The position numbers and the translations under genes are program-made. Positions 51,501 through 63,344 of a stretch of DNA of 64,000 bases are shown piece after piece. Every line of letters begins with the position of its first letter. Position 1 is the first letter of the stretch. The notes under the pieces were generated by a model that was not told the origin of the DNA, ran no database searches, and was given only the letters and a program-made list of their open reading frames with translations. Source of the DNA: Bugula neritina (taxonomy: Eukaryota; Bryozoa; Gymnolaemata; Cheilostomatida; Bugulidae); contig OZ037766.1 in NCBI GenBank assembly GCA_964035545.1, forward strand, positions 3,158,501 through 3,222,500, in the 5' to 3' direction.

Positions 51501-51991
51501 AAAACATGGTTTATTCAACAGAGCTTTAGTGTATTTTTATTAGTTTAAGGGATTTGTTTTCTGGGGGGGGGGGGGGGGGAAATGTAAGTAATATATTATC
51601 ATTTACTGTTATTTACACCTTGTCACTTACATTATGGTATAAGTGCTTGCAGCCAGATTGCAGCCAGGGTAAAACATTTTTACAAGAAAGCACTAGTACC
51701 AGATTTTGAAAGTCTTAAGTCAGATTGCCTCCATCCCCCTCTCAACAATGTTGTGAACATGCAACAAAATAAGCAGACGACTCTAAACGGAGAAATGGTT
51801 ATCATCAGGCTTTTTTGGACCATCAGTATTTTCTTTTCACTATGGTGTTTTAGCGTGGTCCAAAGCCGGGTAAAAAAGGAAAAAAGGGCAAAGGTGAAAG
51901 AAAAAGCAAAGGTGGCAAAAAGAATAAACCTAGTGGTAAGGGCAACAAAGGTGGCAAACCAAAAGGAAGGGGCAGGGGTAATCGCAACTAG
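48588..51991 (+). CDS. Secreted Reeler-domain protein with a Lys/Gly-rich tail
   Basis: Five coding exons in phase: 48588-48801, 49392-49608, 50557-50615, 51153-51181 (29 nt), 51854-51991 (TAG), for 218 residues. A 5' untranslated exon probably precedes (acceptor ttatgttacag just upstream of the ATG). Residues 1-19 form a signal peptide (MMCRLLFLCLVAVSTVRC). Residues 20-150 fit a Reeler domain: GACPNLTPGSFTSD at its start, then FKGVMAQVQD, an ALCDENTITH segment and EYWVSHVAPIQ at the end. Reeler proteins of invertebrates include small secreted defence proteins of the Hdd11/noduler type and extracellular matrix proteins. Unusually, the last exon adds 45 residues (RGPKPGKKGKKGKGERKSKG...) with 15 Lys, 5 Arg, 14 Gly and one acidic residue. 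Such a tail could bind polyanions or microbial surfaces; that is inference. Confidence 0.85.
49907..50123 (-). mobile_element. SINE insertion with target-site duplication, Reeler gene intron 2
   Basis: Complete copy in reverse orientation, ending in the tRNA-like head (ctagcccctagaccacggct / gctccc). It is flanked by the direct repeat atctgaattatagata at 49891-49906 and 50124-50139. The duplication marks a LINE-type retrotransposition event, comparatively recent because the flanks are still identical. Confidence 0.92.
51564..51580 (+). repeat. Homopolymer G run
   Basis: About 17 consecutive G in Reeler gene intron 4. It could form a G-quadruplex, and its length is likely to be error-prone in sequencing. 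Confidence 0.8.
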
Positions 51992-52150
51992 ATGAACACA
52001 GTCTGTGAAACTATTTGATTTTGACAAGCAATTCTTAAGTTACAATAATGCATGGAATACTGACCTAGATATATTCTTATTTATTGTGTACATTTATTCT
52101 TATTTTTATTTGAAACATTAAAATTTTAGGCATTCAAGTGAAAAGCTTGC

Positions 52151-52156
52151 AATAAA
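52151..52156 (+). terminator. Poly(A) signal of the Reeler gene
   Basis: AATAAA (gcaataaaatgttgag) about 160 bp after the stop codon. Confidence 0.65.
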
Positions 52157-52813
52157 ATGTTGAGCTTACATACTACAAAATATTTACAGCAACTGTATTG
52201 TATGTTTAGAAAAAAGAATGCAAGTTAAAATATAAAATAATTAGCTAAAGTAATTTCTGCTTGAGTTTTTTAATACATTTAATTATACCTTTGAAATACT
52301 ATACAAAATATGGGTTCGTGGGTGGCCATTGTTATCGAACTTACACAACATTAAAGATGGTCCATATATTTAAAGAAGTTTGCTGTGACCTATAGTGTAT
52401 ACTTATTTGTAGCTAATGTTACAAGTACAACTAATTTTTGTGTAGCCTAAATAAATAGCATAATGTAATATTTACTGCATTTGCCATTAATTATGTTCAA
52501 CATCCTTTTAATAGTCCTGCAGCAAGTCTTACATCCACCATACTTACATAACCTGCGTCCTCTCAGATTAGCAACTCTCACTGTAGCCATCTTCTCTTGT
52601 ATATTCAAGTGTTTTACAAGTTATTCTCCAAATTCTTACACTTGAAAATTACTTTAGGATTTTTATGCAATGCATGGCTACAAAACTCAAACTTTAATTC
52701 ATATTAAGACATAGCCATACTAAAACATCTAAGTATTATCTTGTCTGAATTATGCCTAAACGAAGCAACCAAAGTTTAGTCGTGGTTAGAGTCATTGAAC
52801 TATAGCTACAGTC

Positions 52814-53162
52814 TAAGCCTAGGGCCACACGGCGCGTATTTTCGCATGCGAAAATTGAAATCACCAGTAGCAAAGGTGTCTACTGTGCGCGTTGAGAAAA
52901 CATTTGCACTTGTCGCTCTGCATTTTCAACGCAAGTGCGAATCGTCTCTGTAGTCGTCACTTAATTGGCTGGTAGTCATTCAGCGAGCCCAATTTCTTTA
53001 TTTAGTGCTATATTCCAGTAAATTGCGTTTTATTGAAAGCGAGTGCGATTTAAAAATGAAAGCTTTATTTATCACGCATCACTGACGCTACAGTGGACAC
53101 CTTTGCTACTTGTGATTTTAATTTTCGCATGCGAAAATACGCACAGTGTGGCCCTAGGCTTA
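52814..53162. mobile_element. 349-bp non-autonomous DNA transposon with about 70-bp terminal inverted repeats
   Basis: The left end reads taagcctagggccacacggc, then gcgtattttcgcatgcgaaa and agtagcaaaggtgtc. The right end is its reverse complement with a few mismatches, finishing tggccctaggctta. Each terminal repeat contains the perfect palindrome attttcgcatgcgaaaat. No coding capacity. Confidence 0.88.
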
Positions 53163-53295
53163 GTTCATTGGTTAGAGCACTGGTCTAATGTGTGCCAGGT
53201 CATGGGTTCAAATCTCCATCTGGAATTGGTGACATCAGTATCCAGTCACGATTGCTCCTTGGGTGACAGGATACTCAGTCTTTATAACCTACTTC
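53163..53295 (+). mobile_element. Diverged SINE copy
   Basis: Head agttcattggttagagcact, B-box-like gtcatgggttcaaatctcc, then ggtgacatcagtatccagtc and acgattgctcc. It abuts the end of the inverted-repeat element, which may have inserted into its 5' end. Confidence 0.65.
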
Positions 53296-53329
53296 CAAAT
53301 TTTTATTAGGGGTTCTGCAGCATAGAGAT

Positions 53330-53412
53330 TACCCAGTAGCCCCTGTGGTGTAATAGTTTGAGCGCCAGCTTTGAATCTGAAGGTCCTCGATTCAAATTCT
53401 ATAATGGCGAAA
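53330..53412 (+). mobile_element. tRNA-like SINE head (second type)
   Basis: The sequence acccagtagcccctgtggtg / taatagtttgagc, then tcgattcaaattc, parallels the head at 13955 and includes the same upstream acccagt. Confidence 0.55.
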
Positions 53413-53694
53413 ATGTTTTACAGATTCTCTCAGGAGTTTCAGAGTTTCAAATCAACATGTGGGTGTTTTTCGTCTGTTGATGGTTCAACTCATGTAGAGA
53501 GGTCAAAATAAATCAATATGCTTAGAAATGCTTTACCATATGCTGCATTGCAGATACATACTAATGCTGGATGACACAGCAACAAGGCAGCTTCATTACA
53601 TCATATCCTGTTAAATTCAAGTCAATTTAATTAAAGCTTTTATATACCATGAGAAAATGAAACAAGAAATGGAATAGAAACGCATATATGTCAG

Positions 53695-53812
53695 TAGACT
53701 TTTTGACTGAATGCCCTTTCTAACATCACTAATAACTTAACTTGGATTCGAACCCCTAACCTTGTGTTTACTAAGTAAGTGTTATAGCCACTAGACTGGC
53801 TAAGCTGCAATT
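53695..53812 (-). mobile_element. SINE fragment
   Basis: The words gactgaatgccctttctaac, atcactaata, ttggattcgaaccccta, accttgtgtttactaag and actagactgg are a reverse-orientation SINE head plus the start of the body. Confidence 0.7.
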
Positions 53813-54194
53813 TAAATAACTTGTCTGAACCATGAATGAGAGGTAATCCTTGCTGTAGCCTGTATGTGTTGCAAAGGTTGTTGCCAGAAAATTACTCACT
53901 AACTTAGCATTTATTGTCACTAATTTTCAATACCTTTTGTCTAATTAAGGTTCAGTAAAGCCACCAATAATAACTACATGCTAACTTATTGCTTTGTGCA
54001 GAAATAAAAATTCCCCTACGCCACGCTATATTCAGCATATACAGTTAAGTTAATGTTTACATAAATAGAAGCAGTCTGTAAGATTTAGTCAAATGAGACA
54101 CATTTCTAATTTCTGACAAGCAAATTATTACTAATAACAAGCTTCCTGGTCTCTTTGCTTAGCTGAGCCTCACAACCTGTTATACAATAAACGT

Positions 54195-54402
54195 ACAAAA
54201 GTTTATAGTCAGTATCCCTGTGAGAAACCTCTGATGGAAGGGTTTTTTCTCAAAGCAGGCTAAGGACTTTCTCAACTATATGGCTGAGGCAATTATGACT
54301 GAATGCTCCTCCCAACATTACCAATGCCCTTTACTGGGGCTTGAACCCATGACTTGGTTTTTACTAAGTCATGCGCTTTAACCCCTGTCGCACAACTAAT
54401 GA
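54195..54402 (-). mobile_element. SINE, near full length
   Basis: The words aaagtttatagtcagtatcc, aaagcaggctaaggactttc, caattatgactgaatgctcc, caacattaccaatgcc and ggcttgaacccatgac match the family, in reverse orientation. It lies between the Reeler and GPCR genes. Confidence 0.82.
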
Positions 54403-55311
54403 CTGGAGTCAAGGTGAATTTTATATTATTTATTCTGATGCCATAAACACTAGGCTTCAGCTTTAAGCTATAATTGAAAATATTTAAGGCAGAGTAAATA
54501 AACCAGGAATACAAAGTAATCAAATTACTCAACAGTTAGTTTTCTTATTCCTAATTCCTAAGAGATTAAATTCTAATTAATTTATTTGATTGCAAGCTAA
54601 GCTGGCTGTCACCAAGACACATTCTGTAACAATAAACAGTTTACAATGACAACACAGTTATATTGTGGAGCAACACGATGGCTTTAGCCAACCTCAATAG
54701 TATTACATTTACTTGTGAAAAGACAGCAGCTAAACTTTATACTTGAAGCTATATTTTCCAAGAGGTTGTTGGTTTATTGTAAAGATATTATTCAGTCTAC
54801 ATCAAGTTAGAAAGGTTAGTTGTGGTTAAATTCCTATAATATTTTAACTAAATTTTACTTGATGTTATTTGTTTTATTAGTAAATCTGATTATTGATATT
54901 GCAATTATATACTATTAAAGCTCTCATGTTTCGATTAAAATTATTTTAGACTGTTAGGTAAATGTAATACATTCTGTACTTTTTACTAGCAAAACATCAA
55001 AGATAATAAAATTTAAGATAATTTTTTTTGTACTTGGTAAATTTTTGAGCTACTTTACATAGATCTTAAGATGTGTAATTGGCAATTTGTTGAGATTTTT
55101 GTCTACTGTGGCAGAGCTGCAATAGAAAATTCATTCTTCAAGTCTAGGAGCTGCTAAATATAGGCTTTGAAATCTTGTGCTATATTGGCTAGCATATTTT
55201 TACACCAACTCCAACAGCTGTTAAACTTACCTAACTTTTAATAGATAATTTGAATATCAGTTCATGTCTTTGTAGATATATCAATTTATCTTGTAATGCC
55301 TTCTGTTATAG

Positions 55312-58300
55312 ATGGAACTGTTAGAAGTAATAAACGTAGTATATCTCATATTGGTAATCGGCCTCTCTTTGACAGTCAACATTGCTATAATCACAACTGT
55401 ATGCAAATCCTCTAGTCTGAGTGCGCAGGTAAACAAGTTTCTGGTTAGTCTGTGTGTTAATGGATTATTCCTAGTGCTGACTATCATCTCAGACATCATC
55501 ATTATTCTAGGCAGCTCTTATGATGACTGGATCTTGTTCATATTCCAGGTAATGTTTCTTCTATAAGTCAGCATTTTGATACTATAATAGCTACATGTTT
55601 TATAGACTTCAATTACCATGTTTTTTCAAAAAAAATTGTTTTAAGAAATTGCTTATACCATATTAGATTGCTTGCTATTTGTGATTATAACTTATGTTGG
55701 TGGAGAAAAAGATGTGTGGATGTGAAATATATGCAAAAATATTTATAAAATGTATATCATTACAAAATTAGTTAATGTGAATCTAGATAATATTGCAACC
55801 AATCATCAATTAAAACTTGCTGAAAAACTAAGCCACTAAAACTATTCTTAGAGGTTGTCAGCTACAGCATATGTGTATGCAGAGTTTGATTATATATAAT
55901 TTACAATTCGAAATAAATTTGTATAAAACAATTAAAGCATACATGTACATTAAGAAAGATTTCTAAAGAAAAAAAAAAATAATATTTAGATGCCACAACT
56001 ATAGCAATGATTTAAGCCATCAGTTGTTTTGAGTTACACATCATTAGCTGAGAATCACGGAGCCACTGAAATAATATGTTATTGTTAAGAATTGTGTCCT
56101 CCTGGGAATAAGAAACCCTCAGGCAAGATGGTGTTATCTGACATTATCAGGTTGTTGTATAACCAGTCTGCTAGTTATTGATTAATTAAATTGTTATATA
56201 ACATAAATATAAAACAAGCGTTGTGAGCATTAACCCTGTCAGTTAATTTGGATCTTTGACGCTGGAAACTTTCTTTAATGTGAAATAATTTATACTACAT
56301 AAAACATTATAGTTCGGAAATTATTCGTAAGATAACATAATTTTAAATAGTTTATTTTGTTCAAAATCTGAGTTTTAATTTACTTGATAGTTTTTAAACA
56401 CACTGATTAAAACTTAAGCCGAAAAAATTGTAATCATTTGTTTTGAAACAAGTAGGCTATAGAGTATAGGCCTGCAGATTAAAACCATACCTTCTATCCA
56501 GAATACTAAAATAATATGCAATTTTAAACTATTTTTGCATCCATTTAGATATTTGTAAAGCTTTAGCCATTAGAAAGCAGTAAACCATCTATAGAATAGT
56601 GTTAGGATTTCACCTGCACGCTGCACTAAATTCATAATTGGTTGCACAACTCCATGGAGTTCTGCTACATGCACTGCCCTTTGACGATATTTATTTAGTC
56701 AATACTAGTCATGATGTATTTTAAACATTTGAAACTGTGTAGGCAGTATATATGGCAAATAGTTTATTACAATAGTTGTAACTGTAGACAAACTAAGAAT
56801 ATAAGTTCTTTGCTTTTGTAGTTTACCTCTAAATTAGTTTACAATTAAAAACAACTAATATACATCATTATTCAAACTAGCAAACCTTACTACCCTATTT
56901 AATTGATAAGCTACATGAATGGCTGCACAAGTAGAGGTTGTTTATTGTAGAACTGTGGCATGTATTTCTGTATGATGAACTACTGGATTCTGCTCATGTT
57001 TATTGGGTTCTACAAGTGCACTGTTCTGGAAAGTCCATCCATGGATATTAAAGAAAAAAGCCGGCTGGTTACCAGGTGAGTGTAATCTTACTTCTGGTTG
57101 ATTCAATCAGATGAAGCATTTTAAAAGCTCAACTTGCCTAAAAATGTCAAACTTTATTACAACACGGAACATCTTACGATAAGAAGAATAATGAGCATGG
57201 TGGTTTTGGCATCCATGCTTCTGTGGTTATTTTAGATACCACATGATTTTATTTTGAAGTGGATTGTATTATCAAAATATATTCCAGCCTGGAAAGCTCA
57301 AACTACTTGTAGGAGTTGTCTTAACATAAGTAGTGTATGGTTAATGTTATATTTGGTACATTATTGGTTCATCGGTTGGTCAACTTTTGTTTGTTAGACA
57401 CAACATTAGGAAATACTGCCTATAGGTGTTTCAGCAGTAAATAGGAGGAAAAAAGAATGTAAGGATAGAAGCTGAGCAGTTTTGAGTGATAGTTAAACTA
57501 TGATTAGAACAGTTAGGATATGGAAGCTTTATCACGGGTCTCCTTAACAAGCACTGTGCTGTTTCAAGCAGTTAGATAAATTGTCCATAATTGATTTAAG
57601 CAATTAGCACTGTGCACTATCTTTAATATCTAGGAGTTACTAATATTTTCCCAAAAAACTTCTATTTTATAATATTTTAGGTTACTAACAACAAGCTGGG
57701 TTGTAGGAGCTTTACTCTCAGCTGCTTTCATAGCTACCTACACGTTTATTTTGTTACAACTCCATAAGAAAACAGAAAAACTCGAATTAGGACAATTTAT
57801 GTTGTTTAGAGCTTACACACAGGTAGAAAATACTGAAAGGTAAGCAAAGTAAGTATTCATGCAGTGCAGCAACATGCTTCATTGATAGGGGACTAAGGCT
57901 TTTGGGTTACGACTATATATCAAATTAGGACAAAGTTAAAAGTTATGCCTTTAACTTTAAATGTTAATTTTTTTATAAAATTGCAATAAAAAACGTAATC
58001 ATAATTTTCTTATTTCTGAAAATTCTTTGGATAAGAAAAATAATTAGTTTAAAACAAAGTTGCTGCGTATATTCTTTTATTCATTATATGACCTATACAA
58101 CAGTATAAACTTACTGGTCACATGACCTATACAGCAGTCTAAACTTACTGGTCAGATGACCTATACCATATGAGCTTACTAGTTACATGACCCATACACC
58201 AGTCTAAACTTAATGGTCACATGACCTACACAATAGTATGAGTTTACTTGCCAGATAAAGATGAACTTTACATTCAAAAGCACAGCTAATAGAAATTGAA

Positions 58301-59404
58301 CACCTGTCAATTATAATAGAACTTTCCATTGAAACCAAAATTTGAAATGTGTTGATAAATATGGGTAAAGTAGTTAAACTCACTATTGCTAATTTTGTCG
58401 AATTGCTTTTAGTTCAGTAGTTAGCTACTTCCTGGTACTCTATATAACGAGTATGATGGTCATAACCCTATCCTTTGGAGTAGTAGTAGCCACATTCTAC
58501 TGCGTCTCCAAATACCACAAAGTGCACTGCAGCTGCAAGAAAATCAAATCAAGTAAAATTCTGCCGCTCAAACAACGAGATAGTAAGTTCCAGGCGTTAC
58601 TTCATTCGAATATATTTTGTGGATCCAAATATCAAATCAAACTGACTTTAAATGAATTCACATTAAATAAATAAACAAAATAAACGAATAAATATATAAA
58701 GTGAATAAATAAATAAAATTAATAAACAAAATTATTGAATAAACAAATTTAGTTTAGTATAAGCCAATATTTATAACAATATATAATGAACTGATTGGTT
58801 TATGAAAGCTTTACAACGTATAAAACAATATTTTATAGTCACATGCTGGGATTCAAATCCTAATGTGCTGAGTATAAGCCGTGAAGGGTCAAAGATCACA
58901 GGAAATCAACATCACAACCCAGCGACCCCATGTAAGAGCCCGCAATGGCTTACTGTACCAAACAGTAGACCTGAAGCTAGCAACAGAAGACAGAGTGTCT
59001 ACAGTATAATATCAAACAGCTTTGACAACTCAGACTACATGCACAAGCATAGACCAAGTATACAGTCTGCAAGTAGCCTCACTGCAATCTCTTTTATCAG
59101 TACACATATACCTAGTGATAAATCTTGGGCTATTATTAAATCTGGTAAATTTGTTCCAACTAAACTAAACCATGCAACTAAAAGCACACTAGTTTTAATG
59201 TGCACTTTTATACTATGCTCTGTACCACTGTTACTGGCCATTGCTCCAAACAATAGTTTTGACTTATACGATTTGATTATAACCGTCAGTAAAAACTTGT
59301 TTTACACAAATAGCTTTACTTGTGCATTTTGGTATCTAATATTTCCAAGTAAGCTGAGAAAAGCTGTTTTTGGCTGCGTTAAACAGACATTTAAACAGCC
59401 TTAA
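55312..59404 (+). CDS. Orphan seven-transmembrane receptor, rhodopsin-like
   Basis: Five exons in phase: 55312-55548, 56951-57075, 57681-57839, 58413-58582, 58839-59404 (TAA), for 418 residues. Seven hydrophobic segments: VVYLILVIGLSLTVNIAII (TM1, with N), LVSLCVNGLFLVLTIISDII (TM2), FCMMNYWILLMFIGFY (TM3), SWVVGALLSAAFIATYTFIL (TM4), SYFLVLYITSMMVITLSFGV (TM5), TLVLMCTFILCSVPLLLAI (TM6) and DLIITVSKNLFYTNSFTC (TM7). TM6 FILCSVP stands in for FxxCWxP. The DRY and NPxxY motifs are degenerate (FYKC after TM3; NSFTCAFWYLIF). The third cytoplasmic loop is long (over 120 residues, Ser/Asn-rich) and the N-terminus is very short, so an upstream exon is possible (ATG follows directly on ttatag). The ligand is unknown. 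Confidence 0.82.
58085..58255. repeat. Tandem repeat, about 37-bp unit, in GPCR intron 3
   Basis: Four to five units of catgacctatacaacagtat plus aaacttactggtca, progressively diverged. Confidence 0.88.
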
Positions 59405-60108
59405 AGATAAATTAACCTTGCTCTAGAAATAGAATTTTGCAATTTTAAAACACATGTTTTACTTTGAAAGTTATTCTGCTTGCACAATTCATACTTTAGC
59501 TGCTGTAGAAAACTTATAATGAAAAACTACTGCCTACATTTTATAAACTTTTGATTTTATTCTTATAGACAAAAATTTTGATTTTGTTTGATGCAAATAT
59601 AGTTTACCAGAACTTATTTATTGATGCAGTTCATCAAATGATTAAACCTTTATAGCACCTGTACCCTTCTTTCTAGCTATTTAGTTGTACATGTATTAAT
59701 GAGTAATTAAAAACTTTAATGGACACAGAAAGTTGACCTAATTTGTTTCAAAATTTATGATGTATCGAATGCAAAATTTGCTTATTCTGATGAACAGATA
59801 AATATTATGAATGACTGCTATTAGTAGGGTAAGCAATAGAAAAGTAATTTTAACTTTCTTAGCAGTAAAGCGTGGTAAAAAGAACATAGTTGTTGGCTAT
59901 ACAAACCAGCGTTAACATGTGTATGTAGCAGCACTGTTGTTCTGTAAAAGATATAACTTTTGCAGCTAAATGCTTTCAACTCAACAAGCAAATGGATTTA
60001 AAATATTCACCCTTTCTAATCCTCCGCCTTCAATTTTAAAGCTAGTAACTGAACAGGAACTCCTTATTCTTCTGGTGACTCTGAAAGAAGCCGGTTAGCG
60101 GACAAAGT
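59405..60108. other. GPCR 3' flank
   Basis: AT-rich; several ATTAAA-like words (for example near 59640 and 59710) but no other feature recognised. Confidence 0.5.
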
Positions 60109-60306
60109 TTAGAATGCAAGCGCAGCATCTCTGAAAACCTTGAAGATTTGAATCAGTTGTTTCAGTTTCCCTCCGGCTCTACCTGAGTTTGAGCTGCTCA
60201 CTTTGTTACTCTGCAATGCCCTGGTGGCACAACCATTTGTGCTGACTTCTTCATTTCCATCTGACTCAAAGGTGCTGCTGACGGTAGGGTCCTGTATTCT
60301 TCTGTG
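60109..60306 (-). CDS. Probable terminal exon of an unidentified minus-strand gene
   Basis: Preceded by catgtttcag (acceptor) and open in phase 0 for 65 codons to TAA: HRRIQDPTVSSTFESDGNEE, VSTNGCATRALQ, GGKLKQLIQIFKVFRDAALAF. The composition is typical of coding sequence and unlike the surrounding AT-rich DNA. I could not find its upstream exons before the right edge and do not recognise the protein. Confidence 0.4.
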   Translation of the reverse strand, partial: HRRIQDPTVSSTFESDGNEEVSTNGCATRALQSNKVSSSNSGRAGGKLKQLIQIFKVFRDAALAF

Positions 60307-63300
60307 CTGAAACATGCTGCCATTTAGTTAAACTCTGCCTCAGTATGATCAAAGGACTTGTACTGATAGTCTATAATTTTGTAGTATTAAATAGATTAGC
60401 AAGTAGAACAATGTTGAAGCATTTGAAGCAATAATTATAGCTTAAAATTCTATGTGGTTAGCTGAACGGCTCTTGTTTAAATGGTGCTTATCAAAGTTAG
60501 TTGAAAGGAGGTGTGAATTATTAACAGAGGGCTCTGTTCACGTATGAAAGACTACAGTAACAATAAGTCAAATAAAGTTGTTCATATCTCAAAATTAAGC
60601 TCTTATATAATAGCTAGTATTTTAATAATGCTGATATTTCTTCTTATTTTACAATTCATTTCGTAACCTAAGGTAATAAGGTGACAAATAAGTTTATTCG
60701 GTCTGAAACTACCCCTCCAGTAACTCACAAAAGCTGTGTTTACTGAACTTGGTGTTACAACTATACATTTTGTAAAACAGCACGAATTTTTTGGCAATGT
60801 TAGTGGAAGCTTTTAATTTTAGAGAAACAAGAAAGTAGTTTAATTAGTTAGACTAGTTTGCTATATATTTGAATATATCAATTCAGCCACTGTGTTGAGT
60901 TTCTGTATATACATACAAACTTTCACTACATTTTAAGAATATTCACTGCTGTGCAATTTTAGATCCACCAAATAAAATAATTTAAATACTATTATAGCAA
61001 CTGCCTGCAGCAGCATAGAGAATCTTCACATAAAAAAAATAATTGCACCAGACATGCATGACTTGACTAAAATCTTGATAATTTGGAAGGGAAAGCAATT
61101 TCTAAATCTCAACTCATGATTACGATTTTATAAATTAATACTATAAGTTACATACCTTTTCCTATATTAAAATAACTCTACGCATACATTAAATATTGTA
61201 ATTATTACAACATATTTCATCAGCCTGTCCTGAAGTTAGCTTTAGGCAACTATAAACAAAGCTATTACAGCATATCTATAATTTATTAACTTTTAAAGTT
61301 ATTATAATTGCTATAGCTTAGCAATTATAGTTGTTGTAATAGAATTAATAAATTAAAAGTATTAACACTTTAGCAAAAAAATCAATCTGAAGTTGTCCAC
61401 TTTTTTTGTTACTTAATGGTTGTTTTTAATTGTATGCATATGCAGTAGACTGTAGAGAAATAAATAGAAGCTATAGTTATATCAAGTTATTTAAAAGATT
61501 CGTGATATTTATGGCTGCTGTAAAACTATTGTGCACTTGATGAGAAGCTTTATTGCATTTATCTATTCTTGATTAAATTGTATTGTTCCCTGTTAACACT
61601 ATCAAATTTTTTTATTCCTGTCAAAAATAAGTTCAAAAGATCAAGGCTTTAAAAATCAAAATTCGGTAGCAAAAGGCTACAGCTCTAGCTGCAAAACTTT
61701 TGAAACTACATTTTTAATAGAAAAGAGGTTTTAAAAGTCTTTCTTAGAGGAATATTTTCTAAAGGGAAGACTTATACTGTTTTATACCTAGCTTCATTTT
61801 GTTTCCAAGGAGTTATCCCATTATAAATTGTAATATAAACTATTGAAATTATAATTTATTTATATCAAACTAAATTTAAAAAAAAAGTTTTTAAATGTAT
61901 TTTTAGCCTGAGGTATACTTAAATTTTGATGAAATTATTTGCTGCACCAAGAGGGTGCATCTAAAAGTTCAAAGAAAAAGGTTTATTAAAACTCTTTCAG
62001 TTAATTCTCAGCAGCTATTCTAATGACCAGATAAATACAGGTTACCTAACTGTAAGCTGAACAATAGTATTATACAACTTACAAACAATTATCTGAGTTA
62101 AGCTGTGTGATAGCTGAGCTTGTTGAGACAACTATTTGACTTTAGGGTTACTCAAACCCCCTCCCTCAAATAACGTCTTTGTAATGATATCATAGTAATT
62201 GCAGTGTTGAGTTTACCCACCGCTCCCCCCTTACAAAAGGGAGAAAGCTTTACAATACTTAATACCATGTTTTTAAAAGGCTGGCAGTCAATAGACCATG
62301 TAAAACTCAGCCAATCAGCGAAGTGTACCAGGTCAATGTCTTACCATTGTAACTGATATAAAATTCTGCAAGTTCAATTGCAAAATGCATGCTTCTAAAA
62401 GCTAGTTGTGCTACTTTTTTTTCATGCATTATTTAATTTCATATCTTAAATTGATGACTCTTGAAATGATTTTTAAAATGTCTAAATTAAGTGTTTATAA
62501 AACGCAATTAAAAATTGCATGTCTAGAAAAATGACCTGGTACACTTTTGCAACTTAAGGCCAATTATTACATAACTGCCAGCTTAGTAGTTATTTGTTGT
62601 TGCAGCTTGAATGGGTTATTGTTTAGCATTGGAAGCTTGCAGTAAACATCTGTGAATTTGGTACATGACTTTGATTGGCTGGTTTTTGAATGGCCCTTTA
62701 GTATATGCATCTGGATGGCTGGGTAGTGTAGACTCCGCCTACATCTAGCTAATGTACAGTAGCCAATCCACAGTAGTATTACAAAATTTCTGTTTAACAA
62801 ATGAAATATTCTGGTCATTTGTTTTGTACTTTACAATAGTAAATATTCTATTCAACTATAATTTTATTGTATGTAAGCCATGGGAACTACTAAGAGGTTA
62901 AATCAACCACCCATGCTGGTAATATTGTTGCTCACAGTAATAGCAAGTCCACACGTATAGATATACACATAAGCTATTATGTGCAGCTTATGAATGCTGA
63001 AATGACCCCATTTCTTACTTTCAATTTGAAAAAAATTGTATTACATATTCTGCCACTTCTGCACCAAGAATTTGTTTTCCTTTTAAATTTTGAAAATAGT
63101 AGTCAGTTTCTGCAGCAGTCAACTGCATCCACAATAAACAACGTAAGCTTTCAAATAAACTATAAATATATGAAATATTAGTGTGGAAACAATGTAATTT
63201 AGTTCTTGCTATGATGAAAAATTACAAGAATATTATATTATAGAAGCTAGATATAGATTTCTATAAAATGGTACAGGTAAAAATAACACATTTTTACTTC

Positions 63301-63340
63301 AAATTCTAAATTTCATCAGTCACCAATGGTGGCTGTAGAT
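60307..63340. other. Intergenic or large-intron AT-rich stretch
   Basis: No recognisable exon. It contains one small inverted-repeat element (62321-62546) and a pyrimidine/GC patch (caccgctccccccttac near 62220). Short frames here look random. Confidence 0.5.
62321..62546. mobile_element. 226-bp MITE candidate
   Basis: Terminal inverted repeats of 15 bp, aagtgtaccaggtca at 62321-62335 and its exact complement at 62532-62546, enclose an AT-rich non-coding interior. Confidence 0.6.
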
Positions 63341-63344
63341 TACA

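Noticed and set aside
62567-62818. 83-residue minus-strand frame
   Set aside because: No recognisable domain, no splice consensus, base composition like the flanking non-coding DNA.
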